Assembly: GCF_009724245.1 (NCBI RefSeq)
Contig: NZ_WNNK01000016.1
Location: 1 to 64,000 of the forward strand
Reading direction: 5' to 3'
Length of the DNA stretch: 64,000 bases
From: Pseudomonas spelaei
GTDB lineage: Bacteria; Pseudomonadota; Gammaproteobacteria; Pseudomonadales; Pseudomonadaceae
Of the stretch, positions 1 to 7,896 are shown piece after piece. The first letter of the stretch is position 1. The number at the start of each line of letters is the position of its first letter. The position numbers and the translations under genes were made by a program. The notes below the pieces were generated by a model. That model did not search any database, had not been told where the DNA came from, and saw nothing but the letters and a program-made list of their open reading frames with translations.

Positions 1-1272
1 ATACAACGACGCCGCAATCTCATCCGCCCGAATCGGCAGGACCGACAGCAACGTGTCGCTCAAACCATGACTGGCCTGGCTGAACCCCTGCATATAGATC
101 CCCGCCTTGCAGCGCTCATCCGTCACCACGCGATAGTCACGGCTGACCTCAAACTCGCCCATGTACTCCTGCAACGGCGCCAGCAACTGGCGATGCATCT
201 GCCGCTCATACCCGGTAGCCAACACCACCGCGTCGTAATGGTTAAGGCTGGCTTCCCCGTTGGCATTGTTGCGCAGGGCCAACTCGACACCCAACGGACC
301 GGCGCTGGCTTTTTCCACGGTGGTCAGGGTCCGGAAAGCATGACGGGCAATACCGGAGACTTTCTGACGATAGAAAATCCCGTAGATACGCTCGATCAAG
401 TCCAGGTCCACCACCGAATAGTTGGTGTTGTGGTACTCGTTGACCAGGCGCTCACGCTCACCGCTGGCTTGCTGGAACACCAGGTCGGTGAATTCCGGCG
501 AGAACACTTCGTTGACGAACGGGCTGTCGTCGGCCGGTTTGAGGGCCGAGCCCCGCAGGATCATGTCCACCTGCACCGACGGGAAACTGTCGTTGAGGTC
601 GATAAAGGCTTCGGCCGCACTCTGGCCGCCACCGATGATCGCAATCCGCATCGGCTTGCCATCGATGCACGGCTGCTGGGCCATGCGCGCCAGGTACTGG
701 GAGTGATGGAACACCCGGCCATCCTCCTTGAGGCCCTTGAACGCGGGAGGAATGCGTGGCGTCCCGCCGGCGCTGACCACCACCGAACGAGCCGTGCGCA
801 CCAGTTGCTCACCCTGGGCATCCCGGGAAATCACCCGCAGTGCCTCGACCTGCTGCTGATGCAGGATCGGCTCGATGGCCAGCACTTCCTCGCCATAACG
901 GCTTTGCGCCTGGAACTGCCCGGACACCCAGCGCAGGTAGTCGTTGTACTCCATGCGGCACGGGTAGAAGGTCCCCAGGTTGATGAAGTCCACCAGGCGG
1001 CCGTGGGCCTTGAGGTAGTTGACGAAGGAGTAAGGGCTGGTGGGGTTGCGCAGGGTGACCAGGTCCTTGAGGAAGGAAATCTGCAATTCACTCTGGGCTA
1101 CCAGGGTATTGCCGTGCCAGCGGTAGTCGGCCTGCTTGTCGAGAAACAGCACGTCCAGCTTGCCTTGGGCCTTCTCGCGCTCTTGCAGGGCGATGGCCAG
1201 CGCCAGGTTCGAAGGGCCGAAACCGATACCGATCAGGTCGTGAACCGCGGGCGATGCAATTGCCTGTGTCAT
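1..1272 (-). CDS. pvdA: L-ornithine N5-monooxygenase PvdA (3' end cut by the window edge)
   Basis: This flavoenzyme hydroxylates the side-chain nitrogen of L-ornithine with NADPH and oxygen, the first committed step towards the hydroxamate groups of pyoverdine; it is cytoplasmic or loosely membrane associated. The reading frame is open from the ATG at 1272 to base 1, giving 424 codons of a family usually about 445 long, so roughly 20 C-terminal residues lie outside. The N-terminal FAD motif GIGFGPSN is at residues 15-22, the NADPH motif IIGGGQSA near residue 210 and the VLATGY motif lies in the C-terminal third. A perfect PvdS promoter stands about 90 bases upstream. The neighbour fpvI is on the same strand, as in P. 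aeruginosa. Confidence 0.97.
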   Translation of the reverse strand, partial: MTQAIASPAVHDLIGIGFGPSNLALAIALQEREKAQGKLDVLFLDKQADYRWHGNTLVAQSELQISFLKDLVTLRNPTSPYSFVNYLKAHGRLVDFINLGTFYPCRMEYNDYLRWVSGQFQAQSRYGEEVLAIEPILHQQQVEALRVISRDAQGEQLVRTARSVVVSAGGTPRIPPAFKGLKEDGRVFHHSQYLARMAQQPCIDGKPMRIAIIGGGQSAAEAFIDLNDSFPSVQVDMILRGSALKPADDSPFVNEVFSPEFTDLVFQQASGERERLVNEYHNTNYSVVDLDLIERIYGIFYRQKVSGIARHAFRTLTTVEKASAGPLGVELALRNNANGEASLNHYDAVVLATGYERQMHRQLLAPLQEYMGEFEVSRDYRVVTDERCKAGIYMQGFSQASHGLSDTLLSVLPIRADEIAASLY

Positions 1273-1362
1273 TCCAGTGTCCTCTGGATAAGCCCCGTGG
1301 CGGTGGGGCGGGAAAGCCTGAGAGACCTGTAGGCAGAACAACAGGTCGTGTGTTGATAGGAA

Positions 1363-1386
1363 ACGAGGACAATGAAAAAAAATTTA
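1363..1386 (-). promoter_or_regulatory. Iron-starvation (IS) box, PvdS-dependent promoter of pvdA
   Basis: On the minus strand TAAAT (1386-1382) is followed by exactly 16 bases and then CGT (1365-1363), the published PvdS recognition pattern. It lies between the fpvI stop and the pvdA start, leaving a leader of about 80 bases. This predicts transcription under iron starvation through the ECF sigma factor PvdS, whose gene is not in the window. Confidence 0.88.
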
Positions 1387-1398
1387 GCCGGGATGCGA

Positions 1399-1881
1399 TC
1401 AGTGCATGTCCCACTCACGCATCCGCACCCGGCAGTGCTTCATGGCGTTGACGATGTGTTTCTCCACGAGGCTGCGGGAAATATTCAGGCGCTCGGCAAT
1501 TTCCGGATGGGACAAACCTTCGAGCTTGCGCAGCATGAAACTGTCACGACAGGCCGCCGGCAATTCCCCCAAGGCGCGCTCCAACATCTCCAGGCGCTGG
1601 CCGTGATCCAGGCTGGCGTGAGGGGACGCCGTGGAAAAACGCTCTTCGCTGTCCAGCACCTCCAATGGCTCCACCTGGCGCAGGGCATTACGCCGGTGGC
1701 CATCGATCACCAGGTTCAGGGCCGTGCGGTAAAGAAACGCGCGGGGCTGTTCGATGGGGGTATCACTGGCCCGCTCCAGTACCCGCACATAAGCGTCATG
1801 CACCACATCCTCGGCCACCTGGCGGTTGCCCAGCTTGGCGTTAAGGAAACACACCAGCTCGCGATAGTAGTTTTCCAACAT
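1399..1881 (-). CDS. fpvI: ECF sigma factor FpvI (FecI family)
   Basis: FpvI directs RNA polymerase to the ferripyoverdine receptor gene fpvA when the receptor signals through the anti-sigma factor FpvR. The product has the two-region ECF layout: region 2 (AEDVVHDAYVRVLER, about residues 23-37) and a region 4 helix-turn-helix (LSHPEIAERLNISRSLVEKH, about residues 122-141). Start choice: the ATG at 1881 gives 160 residues, close to the PAO1 protein, but its GGGAG is only 2 bases away; an in-frame ATG at 1908 has a well placed AAGGA and would add nine residues. The position beside pvdA and pvdR matches PAO1, but the fpvR gene expected next to it is missing. Confidence 0.9.
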   Translation of the reverse strand: MLENYYRELVCFLNAKLGNRQVAEDVVHDAYVRVLERASDTPIEQPRAFLYRTALNLVIDGHRRNALRQVEPLEVLDSEERFSTASPHASLDHGQRLEMLERALGELPAACRDSFMLRKLEGLSHPEIAERLNISRSLVEKHIVNAMKHCRVRMREWDMH

Positions 1882-1981
1882 GACTCCCGACCGCCTGGAG
1901 GGCGGCATTAGGTCCTTGAGTGCGAAGACGACAGCCGATTCAGCGATACGGCTGGATGGTGGCAGTTTGAATATGCGTAAT

Positions 1982-1996
1982 TTATAGTAATTCTCA
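1982..1996 (-). promoter_or_regulatory. Candidate Fur box between fpvI and pvdR
   Basis: Read on the minus strand this is TGAGAATTACTATAA, which fits the 7-1-7 Fur pattern TGATAAT-N-ATTATCA at 12 of 14 positions. It is about 100 bases upstream of fpvI, where a Fur site would repress the sigma gene when iron is plentiful. It was identified by eye; no matrix score is available. Confidence 0.55.
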
Positions 1997-2071
1997 TCTA
2001 GATTTAAACAAGACTTGTATCAACGGCCCATTTATTTCTCTGCGACACCTGTAACCGCATATGTAACAGCC

Positions 2072-2095
2072 TAAATTGTCGGGCAATTTTCTCGT
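2072..2095 (+). promoter_or_regulatory. Iron-starvation (IS) box, PvdS-dependent promoter of pvdRT-opmQ
   Basis: TAAAT (2072-2076), 16 bases, CGT (2093-2095): an exact match to the PvdS promoter. It lies about 55 bases before the ATG at 2151 and therefore places the transcription start near 2101-2105. This excludes the longer reading of pvdR that would begin with a TTG at 2076, inside the promoter. Confidence 0.87.
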
Positions 2096-2150
2096 TTACC
2101 TTGCAGCTTCCCGCACCTGCGGCCCGATCTTTCCCGGCTGGAACCCAAGC

Positions 2151-3323
2151 ATGCAACGTCCTCGACCCGCCCGGCGCGCCTTGTTTGTCATGACGTGTCT
2201 GATCCCCGTTATCGCCGTCGCCGCCTGGCAGGTCCTGCCACCGGGCCGGGACAAACTGGCAACCGTCACCGTAACCCGTGGCGATATCGAAAGCAGCGTC
2301 ACCGCCCTGGGCACCCTGCAACCCCGGCGTTATGTGGACGTCGGCGCCCAGGCCTCGGGGCAGATCCAGAAAATCCACGTGGAGGCTGGCGCCGAGGTCA
2401 AGGAAGGCCAACTGCTGGTGGAGATCGACCCATCCACGCAAAAGGCCAAGCTGGATGCCAGCCGCTACGCCATCGAAAACCTGCAAGCCCAGTTGCAGGA
2501 ACAACGGGCCCAGCATGAACTGGCGCGACAGAAGTACCAGCGCCAGCAAAAACTCGCCGCCGGCAATGCCACCCGTGAAGAGGACGTGCAAACCGCCAAG
2601 GCCGAACTGAGCGCCACCCAGGCCCGGGTCGACATGTTCCAGGCGCAGATCCGCCAGGCCCAGGCCAGTTTGCGCAGCGACGAAGCCGAGCTGGGCTACA
2701 CCCGCATCTATGCGCCGATGAGCGGCACCGTGGTTGCGGTGGATGCGCGAGAAGGCCAGACCCTCAACGCCCAGCAACAGACACCACTGATCCTGCGTAT
2801 CGCCAAGCTGTCGCCGATGACCGTCTGGGCCGAGGTTTCCGAAGCCGACATCGGCCGCGTCAAACCGGGCATGCATGCCTACTTCACCACCCTCAGCGGC
2901 GGCGCCCGGCGTTGGACCAGTACCGTGCGGCAGATCCTGCCGGTACCGCCCAAGCCGCTGAACGAAACCAGCCAAGGCAACGGCAGCCCCGCCAGCAGCA
3001 GCAAAAGCGGCAGCGGCCGCGTGGTGCTGTACACCGTGCTGCTGGACGTCGACAACCCGGATCACGCCTTGATGGCCGAAATGACTACGCAGGTGTTCTT
3101 CGTCGCCGGCCGTGCGCAGAACGTGTTGACCGCGCCGGTAGCTGCCCTCAAAGGCGGCACCGGGACCGAACTGCAGCAGGCCCGGGTGGTGGCGAAAAAC
3201 GGTGATATCGAACAACGCCAGGTACGCACCGGCCTCAGCGACCGGCTGCGTATTCAGGTGGTTGAAGGGCTCACCGAGGGCGAACATTTGCTGATCGGCC
3301 CCACCGCCAATAGCGGAGGTTGA
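2151..3323 (+). CDS. pvdR: Pyoverdine efflux periplasmic adaptor PvdR
   Basis: PvdR is the membrane-fusion (HlyD/MacA family) subunit that links the inner membrane ABC protein PvdT to the outer membrane channel OpmQ, for recycling and secretion of pyoverdine. The 390-residue product has an N-terminal membrane anchor (ARRALFVMTCLIPVIAVAAW), a lipoyl-like half (GQIQKIHVEAGAEVKEGQLL, about residues 71-90), a Gln/Ala-rich coiled-coil hairpin at about 105-190 and a beta-barrel C-terminal part. The ATG at 2151 was chosen because the frame upstream runs into the PvdS promoter and because the length then equals the family. The stop codon directly abuts the pvdT ATG, so the genes form an operon. Confidence 0.95.
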   Translation: MQRPRPARRALFVMTCLIPVIAVAAWQVLPPGRDKLATVTVTRGDIESSVTALGTLQPRRYVDVGAQASGQIQKIHVEAGAEVKEGQLLVEIDPSTQKAKLDASRYAIENLQAQLQEQRAQHELARQKYQRQQKLAAGNATREEDVQTAKAELSATQARVDMFQAQIRQAQASLRSDEAELGYTRIYAPMSGTVVAVDAREGQTLNAQQQTPLILRIAKLSPMTVWAEVSEADIGRVKPGMHAYFTTLSGGARRWTSTVRQILPVPPKPLNETSQGNGSPASSSKSGSGRVVLYTVLLDVDNPDHALMAEMTTQVFFVAGRAQNVLTAPVAALKGGTGTELQQARVVAKNGDIEQRQVRTGLSDRLRIQVVEGLTEGEHLLIGPTANSGG

Positions 3324-5297
3324 ATGCAAACGCCCCTGATCACCCTCTCGGGTATCCGTAAGTCCTACGGCGGCGGCGATGCGCCGTTGGTGGAAGTGCT
3401 GCGCGGGATTGATATGTCGATCCATGCCGGCGAGTTTGTCGCAATTGTCGGTGCGTCCGGTTCCGGCAAATCGACCTTGATGAACATCCTCGGCTGCCTC
3501 GACCGCCCAACCTCGGGTGAGTACCTGTTTGCCGGGGAAAACGTCGCGCAACTGGACAGTGATGAGTTGGCCTGGCTGCGACGCGAAGCCTTCGGCTTCG
3601 TGTTCCAGGGCTACCACCTGATCCCCGCCGCGTCGGCCCGCGAAAACGTCGAGATGCCGGCCATCTATGCCGGCATTCCCGCCGCCGAACGCCACGCCCG
3701 AGCCACCGCCCTCCTGGAACGCCTGGGCCTGGGCGAGCGCACTGCCAATCGCCCGCACCAATTGTCCGGCGGCCAGCAACAACGGGTGTCGATTGCCCGC
3801 GCCTTGATGAACGGCGGCCACATCATTCTTGCGGATGAACCCACCGGCGCCCTCGACAGCCACAGCGGCGCCGAAGTCATGACACTGCTGGACGAGCTCG
3901 CCGCCCTGGGCCATGTGGTGATCCTGATTACCCACGACCGTGAAGTGGCGGCGCGGGCCAAGCGCGTCATCGAAATCCGCGATGGGCTGATCACCAGCGA
4001 CACCGCCACCGAGCATCCCGAAGTACAACACAGCGCCAACGCCGACGCCCTGCAAGCCGTCGACCTGCGCCAGCGCCTGGAAGACGGCAGCGAGCACAAC
4101 GGTGCCTGGAAAGGTGAACTGGTGGACGCCGTACATGCGGCCTGGCGCGTGATGTGGATCAACCGCTTCCGCACCGCCCTGACGCTGCTGGGCATTGTGA
4201 TCGGCGTGGCTTCGGTGGTGGTGATGCTGGCCGTTGGCGAAGGCAGCAAACGCCAGGTCATGGCGCAGATGGGTGCCTTTGGCTCGAACATCCTCTACCT
4301 CAGTGGCCTGTCCTCCAGCCCGCGGGCGCCCAGGGGCATCGTCAGCCTGACCGACGTCGCCGCCGTGGCCATGCTGCCCCAGGTGAAGATGATCATGCCG
4401 GTCAACGGCTCGCAGGCCACCGTGCGCTTCGGCAATGCCGACCACGCCAGCTATGTCGGCGGCAACGGCATCAACTTCCCGGAAATCTTCAACTGGCCGG
4501 TGGTCGAAGGCAGTTACTTCACCCAGGCCGACGAAGACAGCGCCACCGCCGTGGCCGTCATTGGCAAGAAGGTGCGGGACAAACTGCTCAAGGACTTCAG
4601 CGACCCTATCGGCCAGTACATCTTGATCGAGAACGTGCCATTCCAAGTGATCGGCGTGCTCCAGGAAAAAGGCGCCAGCTCGGGCGACCAGGACAGCGAC
4701 GACCGGATCGCCGTGCCCTACTCCGCCGCCAGCATTCGCCTGTTTGGCAGCCAGAACCCCCAGTACGTAGCCATCGCGGCCGCCGACGCCTCCCAGGTCA
4801 AGCAGACCGAACAGGCCATTGATGAACTGATGCTGGGCTTGCACAACGGCCGCCGCGACTTCGTGGTGACTAACTACGCGGCCATGATCCAGGCCGAGGC
4901 GCGCACGCAGAACACCCTGTCGCTGATGCTCGGCTCGATTGCCGCCATTTCTCTGTTGGTAGGCGGGATTGGCGTGATGAACATCATGCTGATGACCGTG
5001 CGTGAACGCACCCGGGAAATCGGCATCCGCATGGCCACCGGCGCACGCCAGCGCGACATCCTGCGTCAGTTCCTTACCGAAGCCGTGATGCTTTCGGTGG
5101 TCGGCGGCCTGTGCGGTGTTGCCCTGGCGCTGATCGTCGGAGGCGTACTGATCCTCGCCGAAGTGGCGGTCCAGTTTTCCCTGTTGGCCGTGCTCGGTGC
5201 CTTTGGCTGCGCACTCGTCACCGGCGTTGTATTCGGCTTCATGCCGGCCCGCAAAGCTGCCCGGCTTGATCCGGTAAAGGCGTTGACCAGTGAATAA
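3324..5297 (+). CDS. pvdT: Pyoverdine efflux ABC transporter PvdT (MacB family)
   Basis: PvdT is the ATP-driven inner membrane component of the PvdRT-OpmQ pump. The 657-residue protein has the MacB layout: an N-terminal ATPase with Walker A (GASGSGKST, residues 43-51), Q-loop (FVFQGYHL), signature (LSGGQQQR) and Walker B (IILADEPTGALD), then a first membrane helix (LTLLGIVIGVASVVVML), a large periplasmic domain and three C-terminal helices around the FtsX-like motif RTREIGIRMATGAR. The start follows the pvdR stop with no gap, and a GGAGG lies in the end of pvdR. It shares its last bases with opmQ, so translation is probably coupled. Confidence 0.96.
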   Translation: MQTPLITLSGIRKSYGGGDAPLVEVLRGIDMSIHAGEFVAIVGASGSGKSTLMNILGCLDRPTSGEYLFAGENVAQLDSDELAWLRREAFGFVFQGYHLIPAASARENVEMPAIYAGIPAAERHARATALLERLGLGERTANRPHQLSGGQQQRVSIARALMNGGHIILADEPTGALDSHSGAEVMTLLDELAALGHVVILITHDREVAARAKRVIEIRDGLITSDTATEHPEVQHSANADALQAVDLRQRLEDGSEHNGAWKGELVDAVHAAWRVMWINRFRTALTLLGIVIGVASVVVMLAVGEGSKRQVMAQMGAFGSNILYLSGLSSSPRAPRGIVSLTDVAAVAMLPQVKMIMPVNGSQATVRFGNADHASYVGGNGINFPEIFNWPVVEGSYFTQADEDSATAVAVIGKKVRDKLLKDFSDPIGQYILIENVPFQVIGVLQEKGASSGDQDSDDRIAVPYSAASIRLFGSQNPQYVAIAAADASQVKQTEQAIDELMLGLHNGRRDFVVTNYAAMIQAEARTQNTLSLMLGSIAAISLLVGGIGVMNIMLMTVRERTREIGIRMATGARQRDILRQFLTEAVMLSVVGGLCGVALALIVGGVLILAEVAVQFSLLAVLGAFGCALVTGVVFGFMPARKAARLDPVKALTSE

Positions 5298-6693
5298 ACG
5301 ATCCATGACCCCACGACTGTCCCTGCTCAGCCTGTGCCTGCTGCTCAACGCCTGCACCGGCACTGCGCCCTCTTCCGACACCGGTATTGCACCGCCCACG
5401 GCCTGGCAATTCGCCAAGCGCCAGGCAAACCAGTCCACTCATCAACAATGGTGGACGCAGTTTGGCAGCCCGCAACTGAACCGCCTGATCGACCAGGCCC
5501 GCCGCGACAGCTACGACGTGGCGGCAGCCATGGCCCGAGTGCGCCAGGCCCAGGCCAGCGCGGTGATTGCCGGTGCGCCGCTGTTGCCGGAGGTGGGCCT
5601 GAACCTCAAAGCCAATCGCCAGAAACGCATCAGTGGCAGCAGCACCTCGGACAGCGCGGACACCAGCAGCACGGTCAACAGCTACAGCGCCAACCTCACC
5701 GCCAGTTATGAAGTGGACTTCTGGGGCGGCCGCGCGGCCGCTCGCGACAGCGCGCTGCACACCGTGCGCGCCAGTGAGTTCGATCAGGCGACGGTGGAGC
5801 TGACGTTGCTCAGCAACGTCGCCGACCGTTATGCGCAGACCTTGTCAGCCCAACAACGTCGGCAGATTGCCGAACTCAACCTGGCCAACGCGCGCAACGT
5901 CCTCGACCTGGTGCAGACTCGCTATGACGCAGGTTCGGCAACCGCCCTGGAGCTGGCCCAGCAGAAAAGCCTGGTGGCCAGCCAACAACGACAACTGCCA
6001 CTGATTCAACAACAGGCCGAGGAATCCCTCATCACCCTCGCGGCTCTGCTGGGCCAGCCAGTGCAAGCACTGAACCTGGGCACCGAGGGTTTCCAGGCCC
6101 TGACCTGGCCAACCATTGGCGCCGGAGTCCCCAGCGACCTGCTCACGCGCCGTCCCGACATTGCCCGCGCCGAAGCGCAAATGGCGGCGGCGCAAGCGGA
6201 TGTCACCGTGGCCCGTGCAGCGATGTTGCCAACGGTGACCCTCGGGGCATCATTAGGATCGGGGTCGAGCAAGGCGGCCGATGTGTTGCGCAGCCCGTTC
6301 TATACCCTCACCTCGGGGTTGGTGGGGCCAGTGTTCAACAACGGGCGCCTGAGTGCCGAGCGCGATCGGGCCAGGGCGCGCCAGGAGGAACTGCTCGAGG
6401 TTTATCGCGGCTCGATCATCAATGGGTTTGCGGATGTGGAAAAGGCCCTCAGCAGCATTACCGGGCTGGATCAGCAGCGCCAGTGGCAGGCTGAGGAATT
6501 GCAACAGGCGCAGACAGCGTTTGAGATTGCCCAGAGTCGGTATCAGGCGGGGGCGGAGGATCTGCTGACGGTGCTGGAGACGCAGCGAACACTGTATGCG
6601 GCGCAGGATTTGAATGTGCAGCTCAGGTTGGCGCGAGTGCAGGCAAGTATTGCGCTGTACAAGGCATTAGGCGGTGGGTGGCAAGTGTTGTGA
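5290..6693 (+). CDS. opmQ: Outer membrane efflux channel OpmQ (TolC/OprM family lipoprotein)
   Basis: OpmQ forms the outer membrane exit duct of the PvdRT-OpmQ pyoverdine pump. The 467-residue product starts with a lipoprotein signal (LSLCLLLNAC, lipobox Cys near residue 22) and has the two OEP repeats with long helical stretches typical of NodT/OprM-type proteins. The GTG at 5290 overlaps the end of pvdT by 8 bases and has an AAAGGCG about 8 bases before it; an ATG at 5305 is the alternative start and would remove five residues. It is the last gene of the pvdR-pvdT-opmQ operon, and a strong hairpin follows its stop. Confidence 0.94.
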   Translation: MNKRSMTPRLSLLSLCLLLNACTGTAPSSDTGIAPPTAWQFAKRQANQSTHQQWWTQFGSPQLNRLIDQARRDSYDVAAAMARVRQAQASAVIAGAPLLPEVGLNLKANRQKRISGSSTSDSADTSSTVNSYSANLTASYEVDFWGGRAAARDSALHTVRASEFDQATVELTLLSNVADRYAQTLSAQQRRQIAELNLANARNVLDLVQTRYDAGSATALELAQQKSLVASQQRQLPLIQQQAEESLITLAALLGQPVQALNLGTEGFQALTWPTIGAGVPSDLLTRRPDIARAEAQMAAAQADVTVARAAMLPTVTLGASLGSGSSKAADVLRSPFYTLTSGLVGPVFNNGRLSAERDRARARQEELLEVYRGSIINGFADVEKALSSITGLDQQRQWQAEELQQAQTAFEIAQSRYQAGAEDLLTVLETQRTLYAAQDLNVQLRLARVQASIALYKALGGGWQVL

Positions 6694-6723
6694 GGCCATC
6701 AGGGGATTCACACCTGATGGCCT
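6693..6723. terminator. Hairpin between convergent opmQ and the glycosyltransferase-like gene
   Basis: An 11-base perfect stem (AGGCCATCAGG at 6693-6703 with CCTGATGGCCT at 6713-6723) closes a 9-base loop directly after the opmQ stop and just ahead of the stop of the convergent gene. No T-run follows on either strand, so it may act as a weak bidirectional terminator or as a 3'-end stabiliser. Confidence 0.5.
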
Positions 6724-6732
6724 GCCGGGCAA

Positions 6733-7767
6733 TCACACCGGTTCTGCGACCTGCTCCTTTGCGAAGCTCGCAAACTCCGGGTCTGCGCGCCAGAACGAAT
6801 CCAGCTTCACCCGGGTTTCGTCACCGGCCTCCAGCGTCTTCAGCTCTTCAAGCGCCTTTTCCCACCACAGCGGCCGGCAGGCGTTCAGGTAGGTACACCG
6901 CTTGGCCTGCTTGCCCAGCAGATAGAATTTGGCGACCTTTCGAGAAGTCGTGCATTGGCCCTTGAGCTTCCATTTCAGGCGCAGTCGATCGTAGAGGGCA
7001 TTTTTTGGAAGGCCATCAGGCACCAAAAATGTCATCTGCGGCAAGGTATCGCGATAGTCCTCGCCATGCAGGTCAAAGAACACCTTTAACATTGCATGGT
7101 GATAGCTCTTCACTGAGAAGTAGTGATTGATGCAGTCGTTGGCCTCGACGACTTTCTTGCCGTCCAGCATGAACGATACGGCAATCTGCTCAATGGTCAG
7201 CAGTGTGGCGCCATGATGAGCCCATTGATCAATCAAACCGAGAGCGCCATCGAGCATCGCGACGTTGGCCCTGGTCAGCCCGCAGATGCCACTGTTGAAG
7301 AGTTTCAACGACGGTGCCGGGCGCTGATTTCCGGCCTCTACCTCTTCGACGAACGCGCGGTACTCCGAACGCTGGGACGCTTGGGCCCAACTCCACTCGA
7401 ACTCATCCATCAAAAACTGATGGTCCGTCACACGCCCGAATAGCTCGGCAGGATCTTTGAAGAAGACCGTATCGGTATCGATGAAGATGGTTTTGTCGGC
7501 GAGTTGAGCACCGGCCTGGATGGCACAGGCCTTACGTCGATGGTAATAGCCTCCAGCACCTTTCCAGGTATCCAGCGTCTGCGCGTCAAGAGGCAGTACG
7601 GTGATCGGCCAACCATCAAAGGCCTCGGGCTGATCCGTCATCACTGTGATCGTGAAACTGGCCGGATCTTTCCTGTGACGCAGGGCTGACAAAATGCTGA
7701 ACTTTGCTTCGTGTCGGTAAACAGATTTGTCGCCATAGAGCAGATAGAGGAGTTGATTCGAAAACAT
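6733..7767 (-). CDS. Glycosyltransferase-like protein (GT-A fold), unknown role in the pyoverdine locus
   Basis: The 344-residue product looks like a nucleotide-sugar glycosyltransferase of the GT-A fold: a metal-binding DXD-type motif in FIDTDTVFFKDP at about residues 94-105, preceded by a beta/alpha N-terminal half, and a W/H-rich C-terminal half. No signal peptide or membrane helix is seen. The ATG at 7767 (MFSNQLLYLLYG) was chosen; the frame extends 23 codons further without a better ribosome site. It lies on the same strand as pvdP, about 130 bases downstream of it, and has no IS box of its own, so it may be read from the pvdP promoter. PAO1 has opmQ and pvdP adjacent, so this gene is an insertion in the conserved order. 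By eye its base composition is less GC-rich than its neighbours. The substrate is unknown. Confidence 0.65.
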   Translation of the reverse strand: MFSNQLLYLLYGDKSVYRHEAKFSILSALRHRKDPASFTITVMTDQPEAFDGWPITVLPLDAQTLDTWKGAGGYYHRRKACAIQAGAQLADKTIFIDTDTVFFKDPAELFGRVTDHQFLMDEFEWSWAQASQRSEYRAFVEEVEAGNQRPAPSLKLFNSGICGLTRANVAMLDGALGLIDQWAHHGATLLTIEQIAVSFMLDGKKVVEANDCINHYFSVKSYHHAMLKVFFDLHGEDYRDTLPQMTFLVPDGLPKNALYDRLRLKWKLKGQCTTSRKVAKFYLLGKQAKRCTYLNACRPLWWEKALEELKTLEAGDETRVKLDSFWRADPEFASFAKEQVAEPV

Positions 7768-7896
7768 AAATCCATAACGCCAAATTCGGTTCACAGCCAA
7801 CGATAAAGAGGCCCGATAGTGACATTGTGCCACCATCCATTTTCATCTTCCAGTCGCGACACAAAGAGTAACAATCCAATCCTTCGATGCCGCCAT

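Noticed and set aside
67..1332. Open frame of 421 codons on the plus strand at the left edge
   Set aside because: It mirrors pvdA, whose FAD and NADPH motifs are intact on the minus strand.
2004..5438. Open frame of 1144 codons on the minus strand opposite pvdR-pvdT
   Set aside because: Translation is low-complexity His/Gly/Gln-rich, the usual mirror of GC-rich Pseudomonas genes; the plus strand has two clear family members.
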